A DNA stretch of 64,000 bases from positions 62,001 through 126,000 of the forward strand of contig NZ_VXLC01000019.1 in the NCBI RefSeq assembly GCF_008704205.1, in the 5' to 3' direction. Source of the stretch: Nocardia colli. Its GTDB lineage: Bacteria; Actinomycetota; Actinomycetes; Mycobacteriales; Mycobacteriaceae. The notes under the pieces were generated by a model. The model worked only from the letters and a program-made list of their open reading frames with translations. It did no database searches and was not told where the DNA came from. A program made the position numbers and the translations under genes. Shown here piece by piece: positions 8,140 to 16,278 of the stretch. Position 1 is the first letter of the stretch. The number at the start of each line of letters is the position of its first letter.

Positions 8140-8695
8140 GCGGGACCTGACAGCAGTGCCACTCGCACGTCGTCACCGCCACGTCCCACTCGACACGCAC
8201 GTCTTCACCGAACGGGACCTGGCAGCGGCAAAACGCGAGCACCGCCGCTAACAGGTCCCGTTCGGCGTTTGCTTCTCCGTCGAGTGGGACGTGGTGGTGG
8301 GCCGATTCGACGTTTGCCGCCACCTTGCCCCGTTCGCGTATTGCTGGTGGCAGCTGCCTGCCCTCAGTTCGGCTGGGCGCCTTGATTTCTCGCCGACCAG
8401 TACAGGCCGAGCAGCCCACTCGTCGTTCGCCACCGCCATGTCCCATTCGGCGCTCTCGTCTTCACCGAACGGGACCTAACAGCGGAGAAACGCGAGTAAC
8501 GCCACTGTCAGGTCCCGCTCGGTATCTACTTCTCCGCCGGTTGGGACCTGACGGTGGGCGGCCTCGTACGTTGCCGCCACCGTGTCCCGTTCGGTGCATT
8601 GCTGGCGTCAGCTAGGTGCACCTAAGTCGGTTGGGTGCTTTGATTTCTGGGCGACGGCAGATGCCGGTGGCCTAGTAATCGTTTGCTGCCCTCAG
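8140..8695. repeat. family A palindromic repeats, two composite units
   Basis: Two near-parallel composites, about 8175-8320 and 8437-8560, share the order GTCCCACTCG..TCTTCACCGAACGGGACCT..GCGAGxACxGCC..CAGGTCCCGTTCGG..TTCTCCGxCGAGTGGGAC. Each inner pair can fold as an 11-bp hairpin with a 15-base loop (for example GTCCCATTCGG against CCGAACGGGAC at 8448-8485). No coding signal. Confidence 0.75.
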
Positions 8696-8975
8696 GTCCC
8701 GTTCGGCGTTCGTCTTTCGGTCGAGCGGGACATGAGGGCGGGCCTACTCGTACTTTGTCGCTGTCATGTCCCGTTCGACGTTTGCTTCTCCGCTGAGTGG
8801 GACATGGTGGCGGGCCTACTCGTACTTTGTCGCTGTCATGTCCCGTTCGACGTTTGCTTCTCCGCTGAGTGGGACATGGTGGCGGGCCTACTCGTACTTT
8901 GTCGCCGTCAGGTCCCGTTCGAGTGCTGCTTCGCTGCCGAGTGGGGCATGGCGGTGCTTGCTTTGCCTCCATTGT
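8696..8975. repeat. four tandem copies of a 72-base unit (family A)
   Basis: The core GTCCCGTTCG recurs at 8696, 8768, 8840 and 8912, exactly 72 bases apart. Copies two and three are almost identical; the outer two are diverged. Each unit contains an inverted GAGTGGGACATGG arm. Because 72 is a multiple of 3, both strands stay open and translate into a 24-residue repeat (…CRCHVPFDVCFSAEWDMVAG…); I regard those ORFs as by-products. Confidence 0.85.
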
Positions 8976-9028
8976 GTTCCGCTTGATGGGACGGAGCGGA
9001 AGTTGGTGTCGGGCTAGGTGATTCAGGT

Positions 9029-10108
9029 CTAGCTGACCGTCCAGGTTTCTTGCCCGGTGAGTAGGGACTGGAGGGAGTCCTGGGTTACTGGTTTGCGTTC
9101 CCGGGCGGTTGTGGTCTGGGCTCGGACGCCGTCGTCGTAGGTGGGGCGGGTGACGCTGCGGAAGATGCCGGTGACTACGTGGTTCAGGGCCTGGTCGGAG
9201 AGGCGGGAGAGGGCGTAGGCGTATTCGGGGTTGTCGGTGTAGGCGTCGTGGGTGACTATGTCGGATTCGGGGACGGTGTCGGCGGGGACTACCTCGAGGC
9301 CGAAACCGCTTTGGACGACGGCGAATTCGTTGTCGGCGCCGAATCGGATGGGTTGGCCGTGGTGCAGCGGGACGAGGTGGGCGGCGGCGTTGTCGCGGCG
9401 CAGGGCGTCGAAGGAGCCGTCGTTGAAGATCGGGCAGTCCTGCAGGATTTCGACGAACGAGGTGCCGCGGTGTTCGGCGGCGGCGCGCAGCACCTCGGTC
9501 AGGCCGGCCCGGTCGGAGTCCAAAGCCCGTGCGGCGAAGGTGGCTTCGGCGCCGAGTGCGATGGACAGCGTGTTGAACGGGTGGTCCACCGAACCCATCG
9601 GGGTCGACTTGGTGACCTTGCCTTCCTCCGAGGTCGGCGAGTATTGCCCCTTGGTGAGCCCGTAGATCCGGTTGTTGAACAGCAGGATCGTCATGTTCAC
9701 GTTGCGGCGCAGCGCGTGGATCAGGTGGTTGCCGCCGATGGACAGCGCGTCGCCGTCCCCGGTCACCACCCAGACGGACAGGTCGGGACGGGTCACGGCG
9801 AGCCCGGTGGCGATGGCGGGCGCGCGACCGTGGATGGAGTGGATGCCGTACGCCTCGAGGTAATACGGGAAGCGGCTCGAGCAGCCGATCCCGGAGACGA
9901 ACATCAGGTTCTCCCGGCGCAATCCGAGCTCGGCGAGGAAGCCGCGCACGGTCGCCAGGATCACGTAGTCACCGCAGCCGGGGCACCAGCGCACCTCCTG
10001 ATCGGTGGTGAACTCCTTCACCTTCTGCGGCCCGTCCGCGGCCGGTACTCCGGACAGTCCGGTGAGGCCGAGATCGGTGCCGACGAGTGAGGTTTCCACG
10101 ATGGTCAT
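9029..10108 (-). CDS. korB: 2-oxoglutarate:ferredoxin oxidoreductase, beta subunit
   Basis: Thiamine-diphosphate-binding subunit of the CoA-dependent 2-oxoglutarate (2-oxoacid) oxidoreductase that passes electrons to ferredoxin. 359 residues. Motifs: VRWCPGCGDY (FeS cysteines), GIGCSSRFPYY, and the ThDP motif GDGDALSIGGNHL ending in NNRIYGLTKGQ. The ATG at 10108 overlaps the korA stop as ATGA, so it is translationally coupled; the frame extends further upstream but only as a shadow of korA. It resembles M. tuberculosis Rv2454c, where the enzyme supports growth by providing a KDH-independent oxidative TCA step; here it lies in a different genomic place. Confidence 0.93.
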   Translation of the reverse strand: MTIVETSLVGTDLGLTGLSGVPAADGPQKVKEFTTDQEVRWCPGCGDYVILATVRGFLAELGLRRENLMFVSGIGCSSRFPYYLEAYGIHSIHGRAPAIATGLAVTRPDLSVWVVTGDGDALSIGGNHLIHALRRNVNMTILLFNNRIYGLTKGQYSPTSEEGKVTKSTPMGSVDHPFNTLSIALGAEATFAARALDSDRAGLTEVLRAAAEHRGTSFVEILQDCPIFNDGSFDALRRDNAAAHLVPLHHGQPIRFGADNEFAVVQSGFGLEVVPADTVPESDIVTHDAYTDNPEYAYALSRLSDQALNHVVTGIFRSVTRPTYDDGVRAQTTTARERKPVTQDSLQSLLTGQETWTVS

Positions 10109-12057
10109 TCGGTGCCCCCAGTGCTGACGTATGTGGCCCGCGCTCGGGCGGCGAAGGCCTTGTCCTGTTCCATCTCCTCGATCGAGCCGTCCAGCGCGGC
10201 GTCGATCACCCCGACGAGTTCCTGCGCGGAGAACGCGGTGCCCGCGATCTTCGTCCACGGCCGCACATCGACCAGGTACTTCCCGCGCAACAGCAGCGCG
10301 AGCTGGCCGCCGTTCATCTCCGGCGCGACCACCGTGCGATACCGGCGCAACACCGCACCGAGGTTGGCGGGCAACGGATTCAGATGCCGCAGATGCGCCT
10401 GCGCGACCGGCACCCCGCGGCGGCGCGCCCGCCGGCACGCCTCACCGATCGGCCCGTACGAGCTGCCCCAGCCGATGATCAGCAGTTCGGCCCGTCCGTC
10501 CGGGTCGTCGACCTCGAGGTCGGGCACGCTGATCCCGTCGATCTTGGCCTGCCGCAACCGGACCATCAGTTCGTGATTGGCCGGTTCGTAGGAGATGTTG
10601 CCGCTGCCGTCGGCCTTTTCCAGCCCGCCGATCCGGTGCGCGCGTCCCTTGGTGCCCGGCACGGCGAGCGGCCGAGCCAGGGTTTCCGGGTCGCGGGCAT
10701 ACGGCTGGAATGGATCCGCATCGTCGCCGCCGGGCTCGAACGCCGGCTCGATCGGCGCGAGTTCGGTGACCTGCGGAATCGACCACGGCTCCGAACCATT
10801 CGCGATCGAACCGTCGGACAGCAGCAGCACCGGCGTGCGATAGGTGAGCGCGATCCGGGCCGCCTCGACCGCCGTGGCGAAGCAATCGGCGGGGGAGCGC
10901 GGCGCGAGCACGGCGACCGGCGATTCACCATTGCGCCCGTACAGCGCCTGCAACAGATCAGCCTGCTCGGTCTTGGTCGGCAGGCCGGTCGACGGCCCGC
11001 CGCGTTGCACATCGATCACCAGCAGCGGCAGTTCGGTCATCACCGCGAGGCCGATGGTTTCGCTCTTCAGCGCGAGCCCCGGCCCGGACGTGCTGGTGAC
11101 GCCGAGCGCCCCGCCGAGCGAAGCACCCAGTGCCGCACCGATTCCGGCGATCTCGTCCTCGGCCTGGAAGGTGGTGACGCCGAAGTTCTTGTGCTTGCTC
11201 AGCTCGTGCAGGATGTCCGAGGCCGGGGTGATCGGGTAGGTGCCGAGGAACACCGGCAGCCCGGCGAGCTGACCCGCCGCGACCAGTCCGTACGCGAGCG
11301 CGGTGTTCCCGGTGATCTGCCGGTAGGTGCCCGGCGGGAGCTTCGCGGGCGCGATTTCGTATGTGGTGGCGAAACTTTCGGTGGTCTCGCCGTAATTCCA
11401 GCCGGCACGGAACGCCAGCACGTTGGCCTCGGCGATATCCGGTTTGGCCGCGAACTTCTCCCGCATGAACTTCTCGGTGCCGCCGATCGGCCGCCCGTAC
11501 ATCCAGGACAGCAGGCCGAGCGCGAACATGTTCTTCGCCCGCTGGCCGTCCTTCTTACCGACGCCGGTGGATTCGGTGGCGCCCATGGTGAGCGAGGTCA
11601 TCTGGACGCGGTGCAGCACGAAATCCGACAGCGTGCCGTCGTCGAGCGGATCCGCCGCGTAGCCGACCTTGGTCAGGTTGCGCTTGGTGAACTCGTCGGT
11701 GTTCACGATGATCGTGGCGCCGCGCGGCAGATCCTCCAGATTCGCCTTGAGGGCGGCCGGATTCATCGCGACCAGCACGTCCGGCTGATCGCCCGCGGTG
11801 AGGATGTCGTAGTCGGCGATCTGGATCTGGAACGACGAAACACCAGGCAGCGTGCCCTGTGGCGCCCGGATCTCGGCGGGGAAGTTGGGCTGGGTGGCCA
11901 GGTCGTTGCCGAACGCGGCCGCTTCGTGGGTGAAGCGATCACCGGTCAGCTGCATGCCGTCCCCGGAGTCTCCGGCGAACCGAATGACTACCTTTTCCAA
12001 TTTCGCTGCGTCGGTACCGTTTTGAGCTGAACCGACATCGTTGTGGTGCGAAACCAT
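10105..12057 (-). CDS. korA: 2-oxoglutarate:ferredoxin oxidoreductase, fused gamma-alpha subunit
   Basis: 650 residues. The N-terminal gamma domain (residues about 20-200) has VVIRFAGDSGDGMQLTGDRF and VLVAMNPAALKAN. The alpha/pyrimidine domain has TGNTALAYGLVAAG, FLGTYPITPASDILHELSKH, EDEIAGIGAALGAS and STSGPGLALKSETIGLAV, with the CoA-region RGGPSTGLPTKTEQADL. It forms the heterodimer with korB (4-base overlap). The likely start is ATG 12057 with GAGGAAG further upstream; a slightly later start is possible because the first 15 residues look unconserved. Matches Rv2455c-type proteins. Confidence 0.93.
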   Translation of the reverse strand: MVSHHNDVGSAQNGTDAAKLEKVVIRFAGDSGDGMQLTGDRFTHEAAAFGNDLATQPNFPAEIRAPQGTLPGVSSFQIQIADYDILTAGDQPDVLVAMNPAALKANLEDLPRGATIIVNTDEFTKRNLTKVGYAADPLDDGTLSDFVLHRVQMTSLTMGATESTGVGKKDGQRAKNMFALGLLSWMYGRPIGGTEKFMREKFAAKPDIAEANVLAFRAGWNYGETTESFATTYEIAPAKLPPGTYRQITGNTALAYGLVAAGQLAGLPVFLGTYPITPASDILHELSKHKNFGVTTFQAEDEIAGIGAALGASLGGALGVTSTSGPGLALKSETIGLAVMTELPLLVIDVQRGGPSTGLPTKTEQADLLQALYGRNGESPVAVLAPRSPADCFATAVEAARIALTYRTPVLLLSDGSIANGSEPWSIPQVTELAPIEPAFEPGGDDADPFQPYARDPETLARPLAVPGTKGRAHRIGGLEKADGSGNISYEPANHELMVRLRQAKIDGISVPDLEVDDPDGRAELLIIGWGSSYGPIGEACRRARRRGVPVAQAHLRHLNPLPANLGAVLRRYRTVVAPEMNGGQLALLLRGKYLVDVRPWTKIAGTAFSAQELVGVIDAALDGSIEEMEQDKAFAARARATYVSTGGTE

Positions 12058-12185
12058 CTGCCTGCTTCACTTCCTCGTCGATGAGAGGGGTGCCATTCGC
12101 CAACCTACTCCGCACTGCACGGTGCGTCCGCCCGATATGCGAGGTTTACTGGTACTGCATGCAGTTTCAACCGAGGTTCCAGGCG

Positions 12186-13202
12186 TCAGCCGAACAATGC
12201 CAGCTGCGGGTCGGCCGCGTGCGGACTTTCCGGTGGTGACTCCGGTTCGGCCGGTATTTCCCGTTTCAGGGCGTGTCGCTCGAGCAGCGGATCGAGGCGG
12301 CCGCGTAGCCAGGCCGAGTACTCCGGCGTCACATAAGCGCCACGACCGTAGAGCTGCCGGTAGCGCCGGACCAGCGCCGGATGCTGCTCGGCGAGCCAGC
12401 CGAGGAACCAGCCGCGGGTGCTGCCGCGCAGGTGCATCGGGAAGGCGACGGCCGAGTGCGCGCCGGCGGCGGCGATCGCGCCGAACAGTTCGTCGAGGTG
12501 GGCCTTGCTGTCGGTGAGATACGGAATCACCGGCGCGACCAGGACATTCACGTCGAAGCCCGCGTCGGTGAGCGCGCGCACCATCTCCAGCCGGGCCTTC
12601 GGGGACGGAGTGCCGGTTTCGAGGCTGCGGTGCAGGTCCATATCGAAGATCGCGATCGACACCGCGACGCTCACCCGCACTTCCCGCGCGGCCAGGGTGA
12701 GCAGCGGCAGGTCCCGGCGCAGCAGGGTGCCTTTGGTCAGGATGGAGAACGGGGTGCCCGAATCGGCCAGCGCGCGAATGATCCCCGGCATCAACCGGTA
12801 TCGCCCCTCGGCCCGCTGGTAGGGATCGGTGTTGGTGCCGAGCGCGACCGGCTCCCGATGCCAGGAGCGCCGGCGCAGTTCCTTGCGCAGCACGGCGGCG
12901 ATGTTCGTCTTCACCACGATCTGCGAATCGAAGTCCTTGCCCGCGTCCAGATCCAGGTATTCGTGGGTGGGGCGGGCGAAGCAGTAGCGGCAGGCGTGTG
13001 AGCAGCCGCGCATCGGATTGATCGTCCAGCCGAACGGCATGGTCGAGCTCTCCGGGATCTTGTTCAGCGCGCTTTTACACAGCACCTCGTGGAAGGTGAT
13101 GCCCTCGAACTCGGGGGTCTGCACGGTGCGCGTCAAACCCGCCCGGGTGAGCCCGGGCAGCGCGCCGTCGTCGGCGTCGAGGGTTTGGCTTTGCCACCGC
13201 AC
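12186..13202 (-). CDS. Rv2578c-family radical SAM protein under a LexA box
   Basis: 338 residues. The radical SAM cluster motif CSHACRYC (Cys67, Cys71, Cys74) lies in the conserved string FARPTHEYLDLDAGKDF. The N-terminus GITFHEVLCKSALNKIP matches mycobacterial Rv2578c. It has the SplB-like layout of the Rv2578c family, and its substrate is unproven. The start is GTG 13202 (MRWQSQ, aligned with mycobacterial MRWARQ). The sequence TCGAACATATGTTCGG sits 8 bases upstream, an almost perfect mycobacterial SOS box, implying DNA-damage induction. A role in DNA lesion repair is inference from regulation and SplB resemblance. Confidence 0.85.
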   Translation of the reverse strand: MRWQSQTLDADDGALPGLTRAGLTRTVQTPEFEGITFHEVLCKSALNKIPESSTMPFGWTINPMRGCSHACRYCFARPTHEYLDLDAGKDFDSQIVVKTNIAAVLRKELRRRSWHREPVALGTNTDPYQRAEGRYRLMPGIIRALADSGTPFSILTKGTLLRRDLPLLTLAAREVRVSVAVSIAIFDMDLHRSLETGTPSPKARLEMVRALTDAGFDVNVLVAPVIPYLTDSKAHLDELFGAIAAAGAHSAVAFPMHLRGSTRGWFLGWLAEQHPALVRRYRQLYGRGAYVTPEYSAWLRGRLDPLLERHALKREIPAEPESPPESPHAADPQLALFG

Positions 13203-13210
13203 CGATCCAG

Positions 13211-13226
13211 TCGAACATATGTTCGG
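13211..13226. promoter_or_regulatory. LexA (SOS) operator
   Basis: TCGAACATATGTTCGG fits the mycobacterial/actinobacterial SOS consensus TCGAAC-N4-GTTCGA with a single mismatch in the last base. It lies immediately before the radical SAM start codon, where bound LexA would block initiation. No divergent gene uses it here. Confidence 0.8.
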
Positions 13227-13379
13227 CTGATGCGCAATCTGTCACCGTGGTGGCCGGGTGTCGACGGCTGTTGCCGGGAGCGTCCGGACCTCATGGCGGC
13301 GCGGAACTGGATCGTTCTACGCAGCCACGAGGCTCCTCGGCTTGCCGGGGGCCGCTTCGGATCGACGGCCGGGCGTCGG

Positions 13380-14261
13380 TTACCGGTGCGCGGTCAGGAA
13401 CGGCAGGACGACGTCGGCCATCTTGTCCGGCACTTCCTCGGCGAGGTCGTGTCCGGCATTGAACACGTATCCGGTGACGTCATGGGCCATGAGTCGCATC
13501 TGGGATTCGTTGCGGTCGCCGATGAACGCGGATCCGCCGAGCGCCAGGACCGGGATGTCAAGTTTCTTCTGTGCGGCTTGCCGGTTCTGTTCGGCGTCGA
13601 CGAGCATCGCCCGGTAGATCGAGAGCATCGCGCGGATGCCGCCGGGCATGGAGTAGCAGCGCACGTATTCCTCGACCGCATCGGTGGTGGCGGTGTCGGG
13701 GTGGCTGCGCTCGAACTTGATCATGTAGGTGATCAGCTCGCGTTCGTGTCCGGCGATCAGCATTTCGGGTACGTCGGGCTGGAAGTAGAAGCCTAGATGC
13801 CACAGATGCATGCCGGTGGAGACGTTTTCGGGGGTGAGGGCGGTGTGTTCCTCGAAGCCGAACCCGGGGAACAGTGCCTCGGCGAATACGAGAGCGCTGA
13901 CGCGGTCGCGGTGACGAGCGGCTAGTTGGTAGCCGATCACCGCTCCCCAATCCTCGCCCGCCACGGCATAGGTCTCGTGTCCGAGGTGGGCCATCAGTTC
14001 GGCGATGTCGTCGCTCATCGTCGCGGAATCGTAGCCGTCCGGCGGGCGGGCGGAGTCGCCGAGACCGCGCAGGTCCGGCACGACGACGGTGTAGTGGGGC
14101 GTCAGCTTCGGGACGAGGTGGCGCCAGTGGTAGCCGGTCTTGGGCACGCCGTGCAGGAGCACGACAGGCGGGCCAGAACCGGCGGTGCGGTAGTGCAGAC
14201 TCGTTCCGTTCACGGCGGCTCGTCCCGTGCGGACGGGCGTTCCGGCATGGTCGAACATCAT
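13380..14261 (-). CDS. alpha/beta hydrolase, epoxide hydrolase / dehalogenase type
   Basis: About 293 residues with the alpha/beta-hydrolase fold. HGVPKTGYHWR supplies the oxyanion-hole motif, PDLRGLGDSARP the strand-4 turn, and VAGEDWGAVIGY the nucleophile elbow. The nucleophile is Asp (residue 104), as in epoxide hydrolases and haloalkane dehalogenases, not Ser. The catalytic His is in NAGHDLAEE (about 271). ATG 14261 is preferred because GGAAG lies 9 bases upstream; a TTG at 14270 abuts it. It is transcribed behind a TetR gene (88 bases apart), which probably controls it. Substrate unknown. Confidence 0.82.
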   Translation of the reverse strand: MMFDHAGTPVRTGRAAVNGTSLHYRTAGSGPPVVLLHGVPKTGYHWRHLVPKLTPHYTVVVPDLRGLGDSARPPDGYDSATMSDDIAELMAHLGHETYAVAGEDWGAVIGYQLAARHRDRVSALVFAEALFPGFGFEEHTALTPENVSTGMHLWHLGFYFQPDVPEMLIAGHERELITYMIKFERSHPDTATTDAVEEYVRCYSMPGGIRAMLSIYRAMLVDAEQNRQAAQKKLDIPVLALGGSAFIGDRNESQMRLMAHDVTGYVFNAGHDLAEEVPDKMADVVLPFLTAHR

Positions 14262-14349
14262 GTGTTCCAACTTCCTGGTGTACTACGCGTCGGCCTGGGA
14301 GCCGACGCCTTTTCTGGATCATCTGATACAGATTGCGGGCATGGAAAAG

Positions 14350-14928
14350 TCAGCCGAGGGCGACCAGGGCAACCTCCACGAGGGGTTCGAGGGCGTGGAC
14401 ATCCGGCGTGATCTTCGAGGAGACCAGCAGTCCGTTGAGAAAGGTGACGAGGAAGGCGGCGAGGGTGTGCGGATCATGCTGCGCCGCAATCTCACCCCGT
14501 GCTATCGCGACCTTCAGCACCTCTGTGAGCGCGTCTCGGCTGGCGTCCTGCACGTCGCGTACGATGCGCCGGAGCGACGGATCCGCGGGCAGTCGCTCAC
14601 AGGCGGCGTTGACTACCAGGCAGCCACGGCCGTCATGGTCGACGGCGATGCGGATCCGCTCGATCAGCATCATGCGGATCGCCGAGCGGGCGTCCGCCCC
14701 CTCCTCGAGGCTGCGCAGCGCGGCCGCCGCGAGGGTGCTGCGGTAGTGCTCCAGGGCGGCCCGGTACAGACCGTCCTTATCGCCGAACGCGGCATACAGC
14801 GACCCCTGCCCGATCCCCAAGTGCTCGGTCAGGTCACGCACCGAGGTCGCCTCGTAGCCGCGCGACCAGAACAGCTCCATCGCACGGCCCACCGCCGCCT
14901 CGGTGTCGAACTCACGGGTCCTCGCCAC
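14350..14928 (-). CDS. TetR/AcrR-family transcriptional regulator
   Basis: 192 residues from GTG 14928. N-terminal helix-turn-helix: AVGRAMELFWSRGYEATSVRDL and LGIGQGSLYAAFGDKDGLYRAAL. The ligand domain has GCLVVNAACERLP, close to the YxxF/TetR_C subgroup. The start was set at VARTREFDT, where family homology begins; the frame extends 33 codons upstream without support. It is upstream of and codirectional with the hydrolase gene. The half-site TCTGGATC(A/G)T is present both upstream of this gene (14945-14954) and in front of the hydrolase (14313-14322), compatible with autoregulation plus control of the hydrolase. Confidence 0.85.
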   Translation of the reverse strand: MARTREFDTEAAVGRAMELFWSRGYEATSVRDLTEHLGIGQGSLYAAFGDKDGLYRAALEHYRSTLAAAALRSLEEGADARSAIRMMLIERIRIAVDHDGRGCLVVNAACERLPADPSLRRIVRDVQDASRDALTEVLKVAIARGEIAAQHDPHTLAAFLVTFLNGLLVSSKITPDVHALEPLVEVALVALG

Positions 14929-15122
14929 GGTTCCAACGTAACGTATCTGGATCGTTCGCTCAAGAAAAGAGCTACGGCCCGAGTGTGATTGAAATGTCTT
15001 CAGCTCGCCGTTGCCGAAGCCGAGCATGTCCTGGGTCTGGACGACCTGCGCACCGACCGGGGTCTTTTCAGGGCGAGCGGGGGAGAACTCGGGGAAGTCG
15101 AATTCTCGCGGGACCGGAAACC

Positions 15123-15156
15123 GGTGGGGGCGGGCCGGTTTCGGCCCGCCCCCACC
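15123..15156 (-). terminator. terminator behind the small DUF6131-like gene
   Basis: A perfect 14-bp GC stem (GGTGGGGGCGGGCC / GGCCCGCCCCCACC) around a 6-base loop, 24 bases past the stop codon of the minus-strand small gene. Its presence supports that gene being real. Confidence 0.8.
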
Positions 15157-15180
15157 GCTTCGATATCGAAGCCTGCCTGG

Positions 15181-15336
15181 CTAGAAGTAATGAGCCCGGC
15201 CTGCTACCGGTCGTCCCAGCGCGCCGAACAAGGCCAGGGCCGCACCGACCACCAGGGCGACAATGCCCAATGTCCACAGGATCGGGATCCCGAGCAGGAA
15301 ACCGAGAAGCAGCAAGACGACACCCAACGTAATAAT
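15181..15336 (-). CDS. small hydrophobic DUF6131-like protein, apparent ATT start
   Basis: A 51-codon frame encodes a hydrophobic hairpin: ITLGVVLLLLGFLLGIPILW, then TLGIVALVVGAALALFGALG, ending GRPVAGRAHYF. This matches the roughly 50-residue actinobacterial DUF6131 proteins (typical start MIILG..., typical end G(R)RHYY). An in-frame TAG lies 9 bases before the first ATT, and no ATG, GTG or well-placed TTG exists. TAGGAG lies 6 bases before ATT 15336, which aligns exactly with the usual initiator Met. So either ATT is the start codon or the gene lost its start. A strong terminator follows. It is too short for most gene callers. Confidence 0.68.
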   Translation of the reverse strand: MITLGVVLLLLGFLLGIPILWTLGIVALVVGAALALFGALGRPVAGRAHYF

Positions 15337-15869
15337 GACGAACTCCTAACCGTGGTGCTCTCGCATCGCATCCGATCGGCTGCGCTGGTGCGAGAATCTG
15401 TGATCGACCAGCTGATACCCGGCGTTGTTGATCTCAAACTGGCGACGCGACTGCTTCTGTCCTACAGCCGTTCTCGCGCCGGAGTTCGCCGCCCAGCGGC
15501 GATACCGCTCACTCGTACTGACTACAGTCAGCACGGACTAGTGCTACAGAACGTCTTACGCCGATTACCGGTCGTCTGTGGACCCGAGTTCCGCGTCGAG
15601 TCGAGCAGGCCAGTGGAATCGCGCGCCCCCGCCGGGGAGGTGAAACCCCTTCCAGGCTAAAAGATTTGGGAGATCGGGCGCACATCGGTGCGGGCTCAGG
15701 GGCGGCCCCGACGCAACCTGACTCACCATCGCTGCCTGCCATCGGGTTGACGCAAGACAGCATTCTGCTGCGCCGGAATCTCGTCGAGGTAAGGGCGGTT
15801 TGAGCGATCGGGATATGAACATGAGCGTTTCGGCCATTAGCGCCGATACCCGGCACGGGTAGGTTTCAG
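15337..15869. other. gap, presumed promoter regions only
   Basis: 533 bases between the minus-strand small gene and the plus-strand PPOX gene. Several short overlapping frames are open but none shows family similarity or a ribosome site. It should hold the two divergent promoters. Otherwise I see nothing in it. Confidence 0.4.
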
Positions 15870-16265
15870 GTGGTGGGTGAACTTCCTGAGCACGTGCGAA
15901 ACATGTTGGATGGCAAGAACTTTGCGGTGGTTGCCACGGTGAACGCGGACGGGTCACCGCATACGTCGGTGATCTGGGTCGATCGAGATGATGACGCTCT
16001 GGTGTTCTCGACGACCGCGCAGCGGCGGAAGGGTCGCAATCTCGCGCGCGATCCGCGGGTCAGTGTGACCGTGCTGGACTCCGAGGATCCCTACCGGGCG
16101 ATCGACCTCGCGGGGACCGCCGAGTTGGTGGCGGATCCGGGCAAGCAACTTCCGGTGCGTTTGTCCCGGAAGTATGTGGGGGAGTTGCCACCGCCGGAGT
16201 CCGCGGAGGTGCAGCGGTGGATCGTGCGCGTGGTTCCGGCGCGGATCACCGCTTTCGGTGCCTGA
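15870..16265 (+). CDS. PPOX-class (FMN/F420) pyridoxamine-oxidase-fold protein
   Basis: 131 residues: LPEHVRNMLDGKNFAVVATVNADGSPHTSVIWVDRDDD at the N-terminus, then RRKGRNLARDPRVSVTVLD and YRAIDLAGTAELV, ending WIVRVVPARITAFGA. This split-barrel family binds flavin or F420 and reduces varied substrates. The VNADGSPHTSVIWVD and KGRNL..DPRVS motifs are those of the mycobacterial F420-dependent subgroup. The start is one of two adjacent GTG codons (15870 or 15873) with only a weak AGG upstream. It converges on the XRE regulator gene with 13 bases between stops. Confidence 0.85.
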   Translation: MVGELPEHVRNMLDGKNFAVVATVNADGSPHTSVIWVDRDDDALVFSTTAQRRKGRNLARDPRVSVTVLDSEDPYRAIDLAGTAELVADPGKQLPVRLSRKYVGELPPPESAEVQRWIVRVVPARITAFGA

Positions 16266-16278
16266 TCGGCGCGAGCCG

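Noticed and set aside
8696..8975. CRISPR array
   Set aside because: Whole 72-base units repeat without unique spacers between short repeats, and no cas genes are present.
8582..8986. Repeat-protein gene (HVPF..AEWDM peptides)
   Set aside because: The same peptides arise on both strands from family A palindromes, the array is degenerate at its ends, and there is no ribosome site.
9029..10438. korB beginning far upstream at 10438
   Set aside because: The extra 110 residues are an out-of-frame reading of korA; conserved sequence starts at ATG 10108 in an ATGA overlap.
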